Shown: positions 1-7,997, counted from the first letter of the stretch. The stretch is 61,787 bases of DNA from Candidatus Peribacteria bacterium RIFCSPHIGHO2_02_FULL_49_16 (GCA_001788955.1 MFXT01000022.1:1-61787), one strand, 5' to 3'. The notes: generated from the letters alone by a model not told the origin. Numbers and translations are program-made.

Positions 1-51
1 GTACATGGTCAACCAGCCCTTCGTGCCCTTGAGAATGTTGAATTGCTTCAT
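1..51 (-). CDS. 5' end of an unidentified gene cut by the window edge
   Basis: Seventeen codons are visible, reading MKQFNILKGTKGWLTMY and running off the left edge. The ATG follows an AGGAG only 2 nt upstream, which is too close for an ideal ribosome site. A 7-bp inverted repeat (CTCCTCA, gtta, TGAGGAG) at 55-72 lies just before the start. The gene would be downstream of the WecA-like gene on the same strand. Too little is visible to name a family. Confidence 0.4.
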   Translation of the reverse strand, partial: MKQFNILKGTKGWLTMY

Positions 52-103
52 TGCTCCTCAGTTATGAGGAGTGCCAAATGTTTCTGAACTTATGCACGGT
101 GCT

Positions 104-1147
104 TTACAAAGACGTTCTCGCGTAGCGCGAAAGCATAAGAACAATTGCAATAAATATGAGGGCTGCGATAAATTTTTGACCGGTGCTCAAAAAGAGGGCT
201 GTCACGCCAAATCCCGATCCAAGTACGGCTGTGAGAGTGATTATTTGGCTTTCCGACCATCCTTTTTCGAGAAGGAGGTGATGCAGATGTTCACCATGGC
301 GGCTTCCCAGAAATGGGCTTTTTCTCTTGAGTATTCGCCACATCGACACGATCAGACAGTCGATGAGAGGCAGGCCGAGGACGAGGAATCCGGTTGCCAC
401 TTTTCCTCCTGCAAAGATTGTGAGAATACCGAGCATAAGACCGAAAAACATCGCTCCTGTGTCACCCATGAGCATACGCGCTGGAGGAAAATCGAAGAGA
501 AGACATGAGAAGCTGATTCCTGCGAGAGAGAATGTAAGGAGTGCAAGTTGCGATTGATCAACTCGCGTACTTAAAGCCAAAAAACCAATTGTCAGAAAGC
601 CGATGGTGGTGAGTGAACTTACTTGCCCCGCAATGCCGTCGAACCAGTTGAGAGCATTGATGGTAAACACAATCCAGCCGATCGTGAAGAGTCCGCTAAG
701 GAATGGCAATGTACCAAAATAGGGGAGTGTGATGTCGATGATATCCAGAGGAATAAGAGGAATGCCGGTCATGGATTCCAGAGGATTTGTGAGTGTGTAG
801 ATGTGTGTTCCCGTGAGAAAGAGAATCAAGCCGATCATGACATGAACACCCAAACGCGTCACTGGTGCAACCGTAAAGCGATCATCGAGAAATGTGACAA
901 TAAGAAGAAGAATAATGCTTATGGCAATGCCAATAATTTGTCGATTCCAGAACTCATTGCCAAGAAGAACAATGAGGAAGACACCGACAGGAATCATTCC
1001 GGTGGGGTAGGGGAGTGGCCTTCTCTTTAAACCATACTTTTTTGGTGAGTCAACAAGTCCGATGCGTGGAAATACTTTCTGTGCAAACAGGAGAAGTATG
1101 ATGCAACTGCTTGCGGCAAGGAGGGGAGTGATGAGGAGGGGAGACAT
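104..1147 (-). CDS. WecA/TagO-like polyprenyl-phosphate sugar-1-phosphate transferase
   Basis: An integral membrane protein of 347 residues, hydrophobic throughout. It carries the polyprenyl-phosphate HexNAc-1-P transferase signature: D88-D89 after a membrane segment, N164-ALNWFDGIAG, RMLMGDTGA with D229, and the cytosolic HGEHLHHLLL histidine motif near 284-293. Members move a sugar-1-phosphate from a UDP-sugar onto undecaprenyl phosphate, starting surface polysaccharide or teichoic-acid-like synthesis. A separate mraY is at 20824, so this one is probably not the peptidoglycan enzyme. It diverges from pgk with 17 bp between start codons. The substrate cannot be read from the sequence. Confidence 0.88.
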   Translation of the reverse strand: MSPLLITPLLAASSCIILLLFAQKVFPRIGLVDSPKKYGLKRRPLPYPTGMIPVGVFLIVLLGNEFWNRQIIGIAISIILLLIVTFLDDRFTVAPVTRLGVHVMIGLILFLTGTHIYTLTNPLESMTGIPLIPLDIIDITLPYFGTLPFLSGLFTIGWIVFTINALNWFDGIAGQVSSLTTIGFLTIGFLALSTRVDQSQLALLTFSLAGISFSCLLFDFPPARMLMGDTGAMFFGLMLGILTIFAGGKVATGFLVLGLPLIDCLIVSMWRILKRKSPFLGSRHGEHLHHLLLEKGWSESQIITLTAVLGSGFGVTALFLSTGQKFIAALIFIAIVLMLSRYARTSL

Positions 1148-1151
1148 AAGC

Positions 1152-1157
1152 TACATT
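1152..1157 (+). promoter_or_regulatory. -10 element of pgk (leaderless start)
   Basis: TACATT ends 7 nt before the pgk ATG at 1165. There is no Shine-Dalgarno sequence, so transcription probably begins at or next to the start codon. The opposite strand has a weaker TACTAA 8 nt before the WecA-like start, so the 17-bp spacer would serve both genes. Confidence 0.5.
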
Positions 1158-1164
1158 AGTATGC

Positions 1165-2364
1165 ATGACGCAGTATAGAACATTGGATCAGATGGAATTA
1201 GAGGGAAAGCGCGTGCTGCTTCGAGCGGGGTTTGATGTGCCGATTGAAGGAGGCGTTGTTATCGATACAAAGCGCATTGAAGCCATTCTTCCCACAATGC
1301 GCTTCATTCTCGATCACGGTGCGTCACTCATTTTACTTGCGCATCAGGGGCGACCGAAAGGTACCGGATACGAAAAGGAATTCAGCCAGAAACCGCTTAT
1401 TGCTGTGTTGGAAAGTTTGCTTCACACTTCCGTCCGATTCGCGCCATCGTGCATAGGAGAGGAAACGAAGAAACTTGCGCAGCACCTTTTGCCGGGTGAG
1501 GTTGTTCTCCTCGAAAATCTGCGTTTCGACGAACGGGAGAAGAAAAACGATGAGAGTTTTGCGAAGGAACTTTCGGTTTTTGGTGATGTGTATGTCAATG
1601 ATGCATTTCCTAATTGCCATCGTGAACATGCGAGTGTCGTCGCATTGGCGAAGATGTTGCCTTCTTGTATGGGTCTGCATTTACATCAAGAGATCAAGCA
1701 TCTTTCACAGGTGAACGAAGATCCACGTCGTCCATTGGTACTCATTATCAGTGGTGCGAAGATGGAAACAAAAGTCCCTGTCATTGAACGTTTTCTTCAG
1801 ATCGGTGACGATATTCTCTTGGGTGGAGGAATTGCGAATACTTTTATTGCGGCACGGGGATTCCATGTGGGACATTCCTTATATGAATCGGATTTTCTCT
1901 CTAAAGCGCAAGAACTGATGCTTGAGGGAGAAAAAGAAGAAAAGGCGAATATTCATGTGCCCCGGGATGTGGTGATTGCCGATAGCCCCGATACAGAAGT
2001 GATACTTGATCTTCCTCTCGAAGACGTCGAGGGTGATGTTGGCATTTATGACATCGGACATGTTACGGCAGAAAGATACGGTGATATGTGCAGACGTGCC
2101 GGTATGGTGATCTGGAATGGTCCGCTTGGCATGTATGAACGTGAAATATTTTCCGGTGCTTCACAGTTACTTGCGCATACGCTGACTTCGGCATCACGTG
2201 AGCACGGTGTGCAGGTGATTGTCGGCGGCGGTGATACAATTGATATGCATCGAAGATTCGCATGTGGCATGCAGTCCTACGCATTCGTCAGCACCGGAGG
2301 AGGAGCCATGCTAGAATTTCTTGCCGGTAAGCCCTTTGCCTCGTTGGAGGCGTTACAGGTGTAG
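1165..2364 (+). CDS. pgk: phosphoglycerate kinase
   Basis: Full-length PGK (399 aa), converting 1,3-bisphosphoglycerate + ADP to 3-phosphoglycerate + ATP in glycolysis, or the reverse. Visible family blocks are RAGFDVPI near 20, HQGRPKGTG near 60, LLENLRF, the nucleotide-binding GGGIANTF, and the C-terminal VGGGDTIDM and STGGGAMLEFLAG. The ATG is chosen because a TACATT -10 element lies 7 nt upstream. The downstream anchored protein starts 19 bp after the stop. Unlike in many bacteria it is not next to gap, which is 20 kb away. Confidence 0.97.
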   Translation: MTQYRTLDQMELEGKRVLLRAGFDVPIEGGVVIDTKRIEAILPTMRFILDHGASLILLAHQGRPKGTGYEKEFSQKPLIAVLESLLHTSVRFAPSCIGEETKKLAQHLLPGEVVLLENLRFDEREKKNDESFAKELSVFGDVYVNDAFPNCHREHASVVALAKMLPSCMGLHLHQEIKHLSQVNEDPRRPLVLIISGAKMETKVPVIERFLQIGDDILLGGGIANTFIAARGFHVGHSLYESDFLSKAQELMLEGEKEEKANIHVPRDVVIADSPDTEVILDLPLEDVEGDVGIYDIGHVTAERYGDMCRRAGMVIWNGPLGMYEREIFSGASQLLAHTLTSASREHGVQVIVGGGDTIDMHRRFACGMQSYAFVSTGGGAMLEFLAGKPFASLEALQV

Positions 2365-2382
2365 AGATCACGCGGTATTCTC

Positions 2383-3660
2383 ATGGTGTCTTTTATGACA
2401 GAGTCCGATGTTCCACCACAGAAATCGGTCTTGCGGAGCCTGAAAAGGTTACCACTCCCGCGCATTCGGATTTTCTTTCTCTGCGGTTTTAGCGTGCTTC
2501 TCTTTCTCTTTGTCATGTTGCATTTGCTCCCATCTGCACAGATTCGTATCTGGCCGCGGGAAGATACGATCAGTCAGACGGCAAATATTTTTCTTGTATC
2601 TTCCGGTGCGCTTGCAACGATACCGCCACGCGTGCGTATGATGCAGTTGACGCCGATTGTCGTGACAGCAGATCGTGCCATGACCTTTGATCAGATCAGT
2701 AAGAAATTTATCGGTGAATCCGCGGTGCTCGATATGACGGTGATCAATACATCGTTGGAAGAATATGCCCTTCGCAAGGGAACACGGTTTGTGAATCAGG
2801 CGGGAACGGTATTTCGTATTCAGGATCCGGTATTTATTTCTGCCACAGGAGAGGTTACCGTTCGTGCACAGGCGGATGATCTCGATATCTATAAGGAGAT
2901 TATCGGTGATCGTGGAAATGTTCCGGCGGGCTTAAAATGGGAAATGTATGGACTTTCTGCAGAGGAGCGGAAATTGGTCTACGGAGAAAATCGGGTTGCG
3001 GGAACCGGTGGTATAACGGCGTACACGACGATTCTGCAAGAAGAAGATTTGGAGGGTGCGAAACGACTTTTAGAGCAGGAACTTCTTGCGACGGCAAAGC
3101 AATTAGTCGAAGAGGAGCGTTTGTTACGAAACACCAATTCTCCCGAAAAGTTCTATGATATCCTTTATTACCCGGAACTCACACGGGCGGAATTTTCTGA
3201 TTTTCAACTTCAGCGACAGTTTCTTGGCGAAGAAGTGCGTTCCATTCCGATAAAAGGAGAGATGACCTATACCGTTTACACGTATGACGCACAGGAAATT
3301 CTCGATCTTCTTACGGAAGAACTGCGCTCTCATATACAACCGGGAAAAGAACTTCTCACAGAGACATTGTCCTTAGAACGACTTGTCGTACATGTAATTG
3401 ACTATGAGGATGATTTATCGTGGATTAAACTTACTGTCGATTTAAGCGGGAAGGAGCGATATGTGCTCGATTCGTTCTCGCCATTGGGTGTGCGTTTTGG
3501 AAAGCGGGTGAGAGGGGAGGTGGCGGGACTTTTGAAAGACGATGCGCTGCGCATCATCGGTAATATGCCTGAAGTAAAAAAAACAGAAATATCACTATGG
3601 CCACCATGGACCGCATCGATTTCTGCGATTCCATCACATATTTCGGTTGTCCCACAGTGA
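2383..3660 (+). CDS. membrane-anchored protein with baseplate-J-like middle region
   Basis: 425 residues. A basic N-terminus (about 1-28) precedes one membrane segment (about 29-48, FFLCGFSVLLFLFVMLHLL); the rest is predicted outside the membrane. Residues about 140-215 (GTVFRIQDPVFISATGEVTV, then GDRGNVPAG and a VAGTGG motif) resemble the central part of baseplate J-like proteins that are often annotated in CPR genomes. That similarity is from memory and is weak. A charged helical stretch follows near 225-250. It lies between pgk and xer. No function is assigned. Confidence 0.7.
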   Translation: MVSFMTESDVPPQKSVLRSLKRLPLPRIRIFFLCGFSVLLFLFVMLHLLPSAQIRIWPREDTISQTANIFLVSSGALATIPPRVRMMQLTPIVVTADRAMTFDQISKKFIGESAVLDMTVINTSLEEYALRKGTRFVNQAGTVFRIQDPVFISATGEVTVRAQADDLDIYKEIIGDRGNVPAGLKWEMYGLSAEERKLVYGENRVAGTGGITAYTTILQEEDLEGAKRLLEQELLATAKQLVEEERLLRNTNSPEKFYDILYYPELTRAEFSDFQLQRQFLGEEVRSIPIKGEMTYTVYTYDAQEILDLLTEELRSHIQPGKELLTETLSLERLVVHVIDYEDDLSWIKLTVDLSGKERYVLDSFSPLGVRFGKRVRGEVAGLLKDDALRIIGNMPEVKKTEISLWPPWTASISAIPSHISVVPQ

Positions 3661-3679
3661 TGATATCTGTCAATTGAAT

Positions 3680-3707
3680 ATTCAAGATAAAATGTATTAT
3701 CTTGAAT
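3680..3707. other. dif: dif-like Xer recombination site
   Basis: A perfect inverted repeat of 11-bp arms, ATTCAAGATAA and TTATCTTGAAT, flanks a 6-bp centre AATGTA. Pairing extends to 12 bp (3679-3708). This is the layout of bacterial dif: two 11-bp Xer-binding arms with inner ends ATAA and TTAT around a 6-bp crossover region. The right arm matches the usual XerD half-site TTATGTTAAAT at 9 of 11 positions. It ends 3 bp before the ATG of the Xer gene. There is no T tract or GC-rich stem, so it is not an ordinary terminator. An operator role is possible in addition. Confidence 0.75.
3695..3700 (+). promoter_or_regulatory. -10 element of xer inside the dif-like site
   Basis: TATTAT spans the junction of the 6-bp centre and the right arm of the dif-like palindrome and ends 10 nt before the ATG at 3711. 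Recombinase bound at the site would cover this promoter, so negative autoregulation is a reasonable inference. Confidence 0.5.
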
Positions 3708-3710
3708 ACG

Positions 3711-4655
3711 ATGAATCGACAGATCGAAGCCACCTCCACTCCACTCTCGGATGCAATTGAGCGGTACCTTACATTTTTACAGTCTGAAGAAAATAAATCT
3801 CCCCTCACTATGAAAAGTTACCGCGAATCGCTTGCTCTTCTTACAATCCTCTTCTGCGGATCAGCTCCGAAAGATTTTTCCAAGGAAACAGTGCGCACCT
3901 ATAAGCAAAATTTGCACAATTACCGGACGAAATCCGGCAAAGAACTCTCTATTCGCAGCAAGAATCATCATATTACGATTCTACGTGCATTCTTGCGCTA
4001 CCTTGCACAGGAGGAAGAACTGAAGATCTACCCGCCGGACTGTGTCAAACGTTTCAAAGAAGATCAACGAAAAGTGAAGGTGCTCTTTACGGATGAATTG
4101 CAGAGACTCTTTGCAGAGCCGAATATGGCAATGCGTGCTGGCAAACGGGATCGTGCGATCCTCGAACTGTTCTTTTCAACGGGATTGCGACTTGCGGAAC
4201 TCTGTTCCCTGAATCGCAAGGATATCAACTTCAAAACACGCGAAATCAGCGTGCGGGGAAAGCGCGGCAAGGTGCGCGTCGTTTTTCTTTCAGACGGTGC
4301 TGTCGAGTATGTGCGCTTGTATATGGATTCCCGCATTGATTATTTGGAACCGCTTTTCATCGGCACTATCGATCGTGCGGCGAATGCCATGCCGCCTGGT
4401 GAGGGTTTTCGACTCACGAGCAATAGCGTGTACCGATTGGTCAAGAAATATGCGCTCGCCGCAGGTATTGTTTCCGATCCTTCTCCTCATACGTTACGCC
4501 ATTCCTTTGCAACGGATCTGCTGCGTAACGGTGCGGATCTGCGCTCGGTGCAGGAACTCCTTGGTCATAAAGATCTCTCTACAACGCAAATCTATACTCA
4601 CGTGACCAATCCCCAATTGAAAGAGGTTCACAAAAAATATCACGCGGCGTCATAA
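3711..4655 (+). CDS. xer: tyrosine recombinase XerC/XerD type
   Basis: 314 residues. An N-terminal SAM-like core-binding domain (about 5-100) is followed by a catalytic domain with the tyrosine-recombinase residues in order: R160 in STGLRLAEL, Lys in the GKRGK beta-hairpin (184-187), H260-xx-R263 in HTLRHSF, H286 in LLGHKD, and nucleophile Y295 in TQIYTH. Length and motifs match housekeeping Xer proteins that resolve chromosome dimers rather than phage integrases. A TTG at 3702 would extend the frame into the dif-like arm. The ATG at 3711 fits the TATTAT -10 better. It is the only Xer gene in the window, so a single-recombinase system is possible. Confidence 0.93.
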   Translation: MNRQIEATSTPLSDAIERYLTFLQSEENKSPLTMKSYRESLALLTILFCGSAPKDFSKETVRTYKQNLHNYRTKSGKELSIRSKNHHITILRAFLRYLAQEEELKIYPPDCVKRFKEDQRKVKVLFTDELQRLFAEPNMAMRAGKRDRAILELFFSTGLRLAELCSLNRKDINFKTREISVRGKRGKVRVVFLSDGAVEYVRLYMDSRIDYLEPLFIGTIDRAANAMPPGEGFRLTSNSVYRLVKKYALAAGIVSDPSPHTLRHSFATDLLRNGADLRSVQELLGHKDLSTTQIYTHVTNPQLKEVHKKYHAAS

Positions 4656-4762
4656 CATCTGTCTCGTGCAAGAAGAAATATGTGTGATGCCTTTGTTCTG
4701 CGAAAATTTCACTCTTGTTTTTATAGGTGTACGAGCGTACACTTATCTACGTGCTTTCATCC

Positions 4763-4966
4763 ATGCACCAGAACCGGCCGCGAGTTATTCTCGATTGGAC
4801 ACAGGTTTCTGATCACACCCACACAGATTCTCTTCTCGACTGGGTCCGCACGGTACCGGAGACAAGCAGTGTGCACGTCTATTTGTCACCTATGGTGCGA
4901 GGCGTACGCCACACGCTCTTGTCTCTGGGCTGCACGGTCACTACAAGAACCGCATTGTGTCTGTAA
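4763..4966 (+). CDS. small hypothetical protein (67 aa), uncertain
   Basis: This frame lies in the 425-bp gap between xer and the pterin dehydratase gene. The deduced protein has alternating predicted strands and helices (RPRVILDW, DSLLDWVRTV, SSVHVYLS, VRGVRHTLLSLG, CTVTT), which looks more protein-like than a random frame. No family is recognised. It overlaps the next frame by 10 bp. The region may instead hold a decayed gene. Confidence 0.35.
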   Translation: MHQNRPRVILDWTQVSDHTHTDSLLDWVRTVPETSSVHVYLSPMVRGVRHTLLSLGCTVTTRTALCL

Positions 4967-5097
4967 CAGAAATCTGCTTTCTTCGTTTATATCATCCTCT
5001 GTCACGCGATACCCGCAATTTCGGCTACGCTTTTCTGCTCTCGGTCATCATAGTGACTGCGGTCGCCAGTGTGCCGTGGTTACTGGGAATTGGATAA
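4957..5097 (+). CDS. small membrane protein (46 aa), uncertain
   Basis: A GTG-initiated frame overlaps the end of the preceding small frame by 10 bp, an arrangement typical of translational coupling. It ends in one predicted membrane segment (GYAFLLSVIIVTAVASVPWL). The 3' end overlaps the convergent pterin dehydratase gene by 18 bp. The frame is open back to 4813 without an ATG, so it could also be the tail of a frameshifted version of the upstream frame. Confidence 0.3.
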   Translation: MSVTEICFLRLYHPLSRDTRNFGYAFLLSVIIVTAVASVPWLLGIG

Positions 5098-5421
5098 TTC
5101 GTTGATCTTTGCAGCCATGATGAAATCATTTTCCGATAATCCCTTAATCACGTGGGTCCAGAGTGTGATCGTAACTTTGCGATACTTGTGTAGAAAAATA
5201 TCGGGATGATGATTTTCTTTTTCTGCCAACTCCCCTACTTCATTGACAAACATCAGCGCTTCTTTGAAGTCTTTGAACTTCCACATCCGTTTGATGGAAC
5301 TTGACTTTTCATCTATTTCCCATTCTGAAACCTCTTGGAGCATTTTTTTGACTTCCTCTTGCGATAAAGAATCCCCTATTCCTTCGCAGGGTTGACAGGA
5401 TTTGGAAGTTAAATTATTCAT
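5080..5421 (-). CDS. pterin-4a-carbinolamine dehydratase
   Basis: 113 residues of the PCD/DCoH family, which dehydrates 4a-hydroxytetrahydropterin. Visible are the ENHHPDI active-site motif, the WKFKDFKEALMFVNEVGELAE helix and the VTITLWTH strand. The N-terminus CEGIGDSLSQEEVKKML is typical. No aromatic amino-acid hydroxylase is visible, so the substrate context is unknown; some family members act in other roles. The ATG at 5421 is used because it overlaps the tyrS stop by 8 bp, indicating coupling within a tyrS operon. Confidence 0.9.
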   Translation of the reverse strand: MNNLTSKSCQPCEGIGDSLSQEEVKKMLQEVSEWEIDEKSSSIKRMWKFKDFKEALMFVNEVGELAEKENHHPDIFLHKYRKVTITLWTHVIKGLSENDFIMAAKINELSNSQ

Positions 5422-6619
5422 TAAAAATGATCGGTGGATTTTTTGTATAGCGCAAGAATTTTCTTTTACCAATTTTTACAATATTGCCTAACCCTTTTGC
5501 CATTATTTCAACTATTTCCGCTTCTGATTCTGCTGTTAAAACAGTATCACCTTTTTCATTCAAAACCTTAATCCCCTTCTCTGTAAGAAGTCTTCTCGCA
5601 TCTGATTTTGAAGATACCAATCCACTGCTTACAAGATCGCCAAGGAGATCTTTTTCTGGAAAGGGCCGTTCTGGTATGTCCTTTGGAGTCCCCTTCTCTG
5701 TGAAGACTTTTATGAACTCTTCTTCGGCTTTTTTGGCTTTCTCTTGTCCGTGATAGAGCGTTACGATTTCTGATGCGAGACGGGCTTTGGCAACTCGCAG
5801 ACTTCCTTTTAAAAGTTCTTTGTATTCTTTTGTTGATACATCGGTACAGCATTCGAAATACATGTCCATACACTCATCTTTTAGAGACATCATTTTGCCG
5901 AACATGTCATTGGGTTCATCTTCCAAGTAGATGCAATTGTTATAGGTCTTGCTCATAAGGCGACAATCCGTTCCTTCGATGAGCTTCGTTGTGAGGATAA
6001 ATTTTTCACGTGTACCGTATGCTTTCTGCAGTGATCGTCCGGCGAGCATATTGAACTCCTGGTCTGTGCCGCCGATTTCGCAGTCAACATCGAGCATCAC
6101 AGAGTCGTATCCCTGGAGGAGCGGATAGCTTAATTCATGAAATGCAATCGGCTTCCCTTCCTTTTCGCGTCTACGGAACATATCCCGTTGTTCGATTTGT
6201 TGTTTCGTAAAATGACTGGCGATTTCTAAATATGTTTCCAATCCCATTTTTTCATGCCATTCATGGTTAAAACGAATTTCTACTTTAGAGAAATCGAGCA
6301 CTTTTGATGCTTGAGTCTGGTAGGAATGAAAATTCTTTTTCACCTCCTCCTGTGTGAGCTTTTTGCGTACGGCTTCCTTATCCGATGGATCCCCTATCAT
6401 GGCTGTGAAACTGCCGACAAGAAAGATGGCATGATGCCCGGCTTCTGCAAATTGTTGCAGTTTTCGCAGTGGAATCGTGTGACCGATGTGGAGTTTTGTC
6501 CCTGTCGGATCAATTCCGAGATAGACGCGAAGCTTCTTTTTGGATTTCAGTTTTTGTTCCGCGAGTTCTTTGGGAATCACGCTGGCTACGCCGCGAGTAA
6601 GAAGTTCCGAGTTGGACAC
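5414..6619 (-). CDS. tyrS: tyrosyl-tRNA synthetase
   Basis: A class I aminoacyl-tRNA synthetase (401 aa) charging tRNA-Tyr. It has YLGIDPTGTKLHIGHTIPLRKL with the HIGH motif, the tyrosine-site block DVDCEIGGTDQEFNMLAGR, and RLMSKTYNN in the KMSKS position. A C-terminal S4 RNA-binding domain runs from about 330 to the end (SSGLVSSKSDARRLLTEKGIKV). The frame is open much further upstream, but a GTG at 6619 is chosen: TACACT on this strand ends 7 nt before it, and sequence before it is not conserved-looking and overlaps the divergent gene. The pterin dehydratase gene follows with overlap. Confidence 0.95.
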   Translation of the reverse strand: MSNSELLTRGVASVIPKELAEQKLKSKKKLRVYLGIDPTGTKLHIGHTIPLRKLQQFAEAGHHAIFLVGSFTAMIGDPSDKEAVRKKLTQEEVKKNFHSYQTQASKVLDFSKVEIRFNHEWHEKMGLETYLEIASHFTKQQIEQRDMFRRREKEGKPIAFHELSYPLLQGYDSVMLDVDCEIGGTDQEFNMLAGRSLQKAYGTREKFILTTKLIEGTDCRLMSKTYNNCIYLEDEPNDMFGKMMSLKDECMDMYFECCTDVSTKEYKELLKGSLRVAKARLASEIVTLYHGQEKAKKAEEEFIKVFTEKGTPKDIPERPFPEKDLLGDLVSSGLVSSKSDARRLLTEKGIKVLNEKGDTVLTAESEAEIVEIMAKGLGNIVKIGKRKFLRYTKNPPIIFNE

Positions 6620-6626
6620 AGGGAGA

Positions 6627-6643
6627 AGTGTATCGCGTATACT
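6627..6643. promoter_or_regulatory. divergent leaderless promoters of tyrS and rluA-like
   Basis: Within the 30-bp spacer the minus strand has TACACT (6632-6627) 7 nt before the tyrS GTG, and the plus strand has TATACT (6638-6643) 6 nt before the rluA-like ATG. Neither gene has a Shine-Dalgarno site. Each -35 region must lie in or next to the opposite coding sequence. Confidence 0.6.
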
Positions 6644-6649
6644 CCTCCC

Positions 6650-7390
6650 ATGCCAGAATGGATCAACCCGGAGTCGCACGACCTTTCTCTCTCCATTCTC
6701 TATGAGGATGATGCATGCCTTGTGATTGATAAACCCGCGGGCATTTCGGTACATCCCGGATCCGGTATGGCAGAGAATGAAAAAACACTCCTTCATGGTG
6801 TGGCGTATCTTTTTGAGGAAAGATCACTTCCATTTTCTTCTCACGATGTTCTTGCACATCGTCTCGATAAAGAGACGACAGGATGCCTTCTTGTTGCAAA
6901 AAATCCTGAAGTACATGCACAGCTGCAGAAGCAATTTTCAGAAAGAACAATACAAAAAATATATCTTGCTCTGGTTTTCGGTATTCCAAAGCATCCGCAA
7001 GCAGTCATTGATGCACCGATTGGCAGGAGTATGAAAAATACGGTGAAAATGGGTGTCATTGGCGTGCGTAAAGGACGATCATCACAGACAACATATCGTG
7101 TGCGGGGGCAGGGAGATGCATGTGCTCTTCTTGAATGCGATCTGCATACCGGAAGGACCCATCAAGTACGTGTACATCTTTCGAGCATCGGTCATCCTGT
7201 TCTTGGGGATAGAAAATATGGAAATCGGGCGAGTCAGGAGTTTTCGAAAAAAATGGGGATCGAAAATCTCTGCCTCCACGCCCGAAAACTCGGCTTCACC
7301 TCTCCTGCCGATAACGTGTGGCACGAAATTGAAGCTCCAATTTCAGAATTGTTCCATAAGGCGCTTCGATTATGCAGGATAGCTCCATAA
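6650..7390 (+). CDS. RluA-family pseudouridine synthase
   Basis: 246 residues. The catalytic motif is AHRLDKETTGCLLVAK, whose Asp is the nucleophile in RluA/RluC/RluD enzymes that isomerise uridine in rRNA or tRNA. The N-terminal block VIDKPAGISVHPG and the later CDLHTGRTHQVRVHLSSIGHPVLGD are characteristic. No N-terminal S4 domain is present. The ATG at 6650 is chosen from the TATACT element 6 nt upstream; the longer open frame upstream is the antisense of tyrS. The specific RNA target cannot be inferred. Confidence 0.93.
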   Translation: MPEWINPESHDLSLSILYEDDACLVIDKPAGISVHPGSGMAENEKTLLHGVAYLFEERSLPFSSHDVLAHRLDKETTGCLLVAKNPEVHAQLQKQFSERTIQKIYLALVFGIPKHPQAVIDAPIGRSMKNTVKMGVIGVRKGRSSQTTYRVRGQGDACALLECDLHTGRTHQVRVHLSSIGHPVLGDRKYGNRASQEFSKKMGIENLCLHARKLGFTSPADNVWHEIEAPISELFHKALRLCRIAP

Positions 7391-7394
7391 ATAT

Positions 7395-7439
7395 TTGACA
7401 ATGTTAGACAAAGAATTTTACTCTCCAATAAGATAACAA
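7395..7439 (+). promoter_or_regulatory. candidate promoter of the rimI-like gene
   Basis: The AT-rich spacer contains TTGACA at 7395-7400 and a second TAGACA at 7405-7410 followed 18 nt later by TAAGAT. Either could be the -35 of the acetyltransferase gene. With the Shine-Dalgarno GGAGG 8 nt before the ATG, this gives a leadered mRNA, unlike most genes here. Confidence 0.4.
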
Positions 7440-7463
7440 ACTTGTTCTTTCGGAGGACTGTCC

Positions 7464-7937
7464 ATGAGCACTTTGAAGAAGCAGAATCGCATCCACATTC
7501 GCTGGATGATTCGCCGCGACATGCCCGAAGTTCTACACATCGAAGACTTGAGCTTCAAGTATACGATGTGCGAAGAAGATTTTCTGTGGTGCCTGCGTCA
7601 GAGAAACTGCATCGGTATGGTTGCAGAGATGGGCGAAACAATTGTCGGCTTCATGATCTATGAACTGTATACATCGAAACTGCACATTGTGAACCTCGCC
7701 GTTCTGCCATCCATGCGTCATGGTGGCGTGGGCAGCCAGATGATCACCCAACTGGTTAGTAAACTCTCCAGTCACCGTCGTACTCGCGTCAGCATTAATG
7801 TGCCCGAAACGAATCTTGCTGCCCAGCTGTTCTTTCGCACCAATGGATTCGAGGCCATCAACGTTCTTCGTGACTATTACGAAGATAGAGGAGAGGATGC
7901 GTACCACATGGTCTATCGCTTCAGAGAATACTCTTAG
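7464..7937 (+). CDS. GNAT acetyltransferase, RimI-like
   Basis: 157 residues with the GNAT fold: MIRRDMPEVLHIE at the N-terminus, the acetyl-CoA loop VLPSMRHGGVGSQMI, and NLAAQLFFRTNGFEAINVLRDYYED near the end, as in RimI N-alpha-acetyltransferases that modify ribosomal protein S18. The wording EEDFLWCLRQRNCIGMVAE closely recalls RimI homologues of Planctomycetes as I remember them, hinting at horizontal transfer. The gene has a strong Shine-Dalgarno (CGGAGG) and an intrinsic terminator, which its neighbours lack. No tsaB/tsaD is adjacent. The protein target is inferred, not seen. Confidence 0.82.
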   Translation: MSTLKKQNRIHIRWMIRRDMPEVLHIEDLSFKYTMCEEDFLWCLRQRNCIGMVAEMGETIVGFMIYELYTSKLHIVNLAVLPSMRHGGVGSQMITQLVSKLSSHRRTRVSINVPETNLAAQLFFRTNGFEAINVLRDYYEDRGEDAYHMVYRFREYS

Positions 7938-7951
7938 CTCATGGCAATAGA

Positions 7952-7981
7952 GTGGCTGTCTCTTAGACAGCCACTTTTTTA
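7952..7981 (+). terminator. intrinsic terminator after the rimI-like gene
   Basis: A 10-bp perfect stem, GTGGCTGTCT and AGACAGCCAC, with a 3-nt loop (ctt) is followed by a run of six or more T. It starts 14 nt after the acetyltransferase stop. It is the clearest plus-strand Rho-independent terminator in the window. Confidence 0.9.
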
Positions 7982-7997
7982 TCATGCTCATTTCACA

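Noticed and set aside
5422-5472. N-terminal extension of the pterin dehydratase
   Set aside because: It would lie within tyrS coding DNA; the ATG at 5421 overlaps the tyrS stop in the usual coupling arrangement.
6311-6649. N-terminal extension of the RluA-like protein
   Set aside because: The extension is the antisense of tyrS; the TATACT element and conserved start support ATG 6650.
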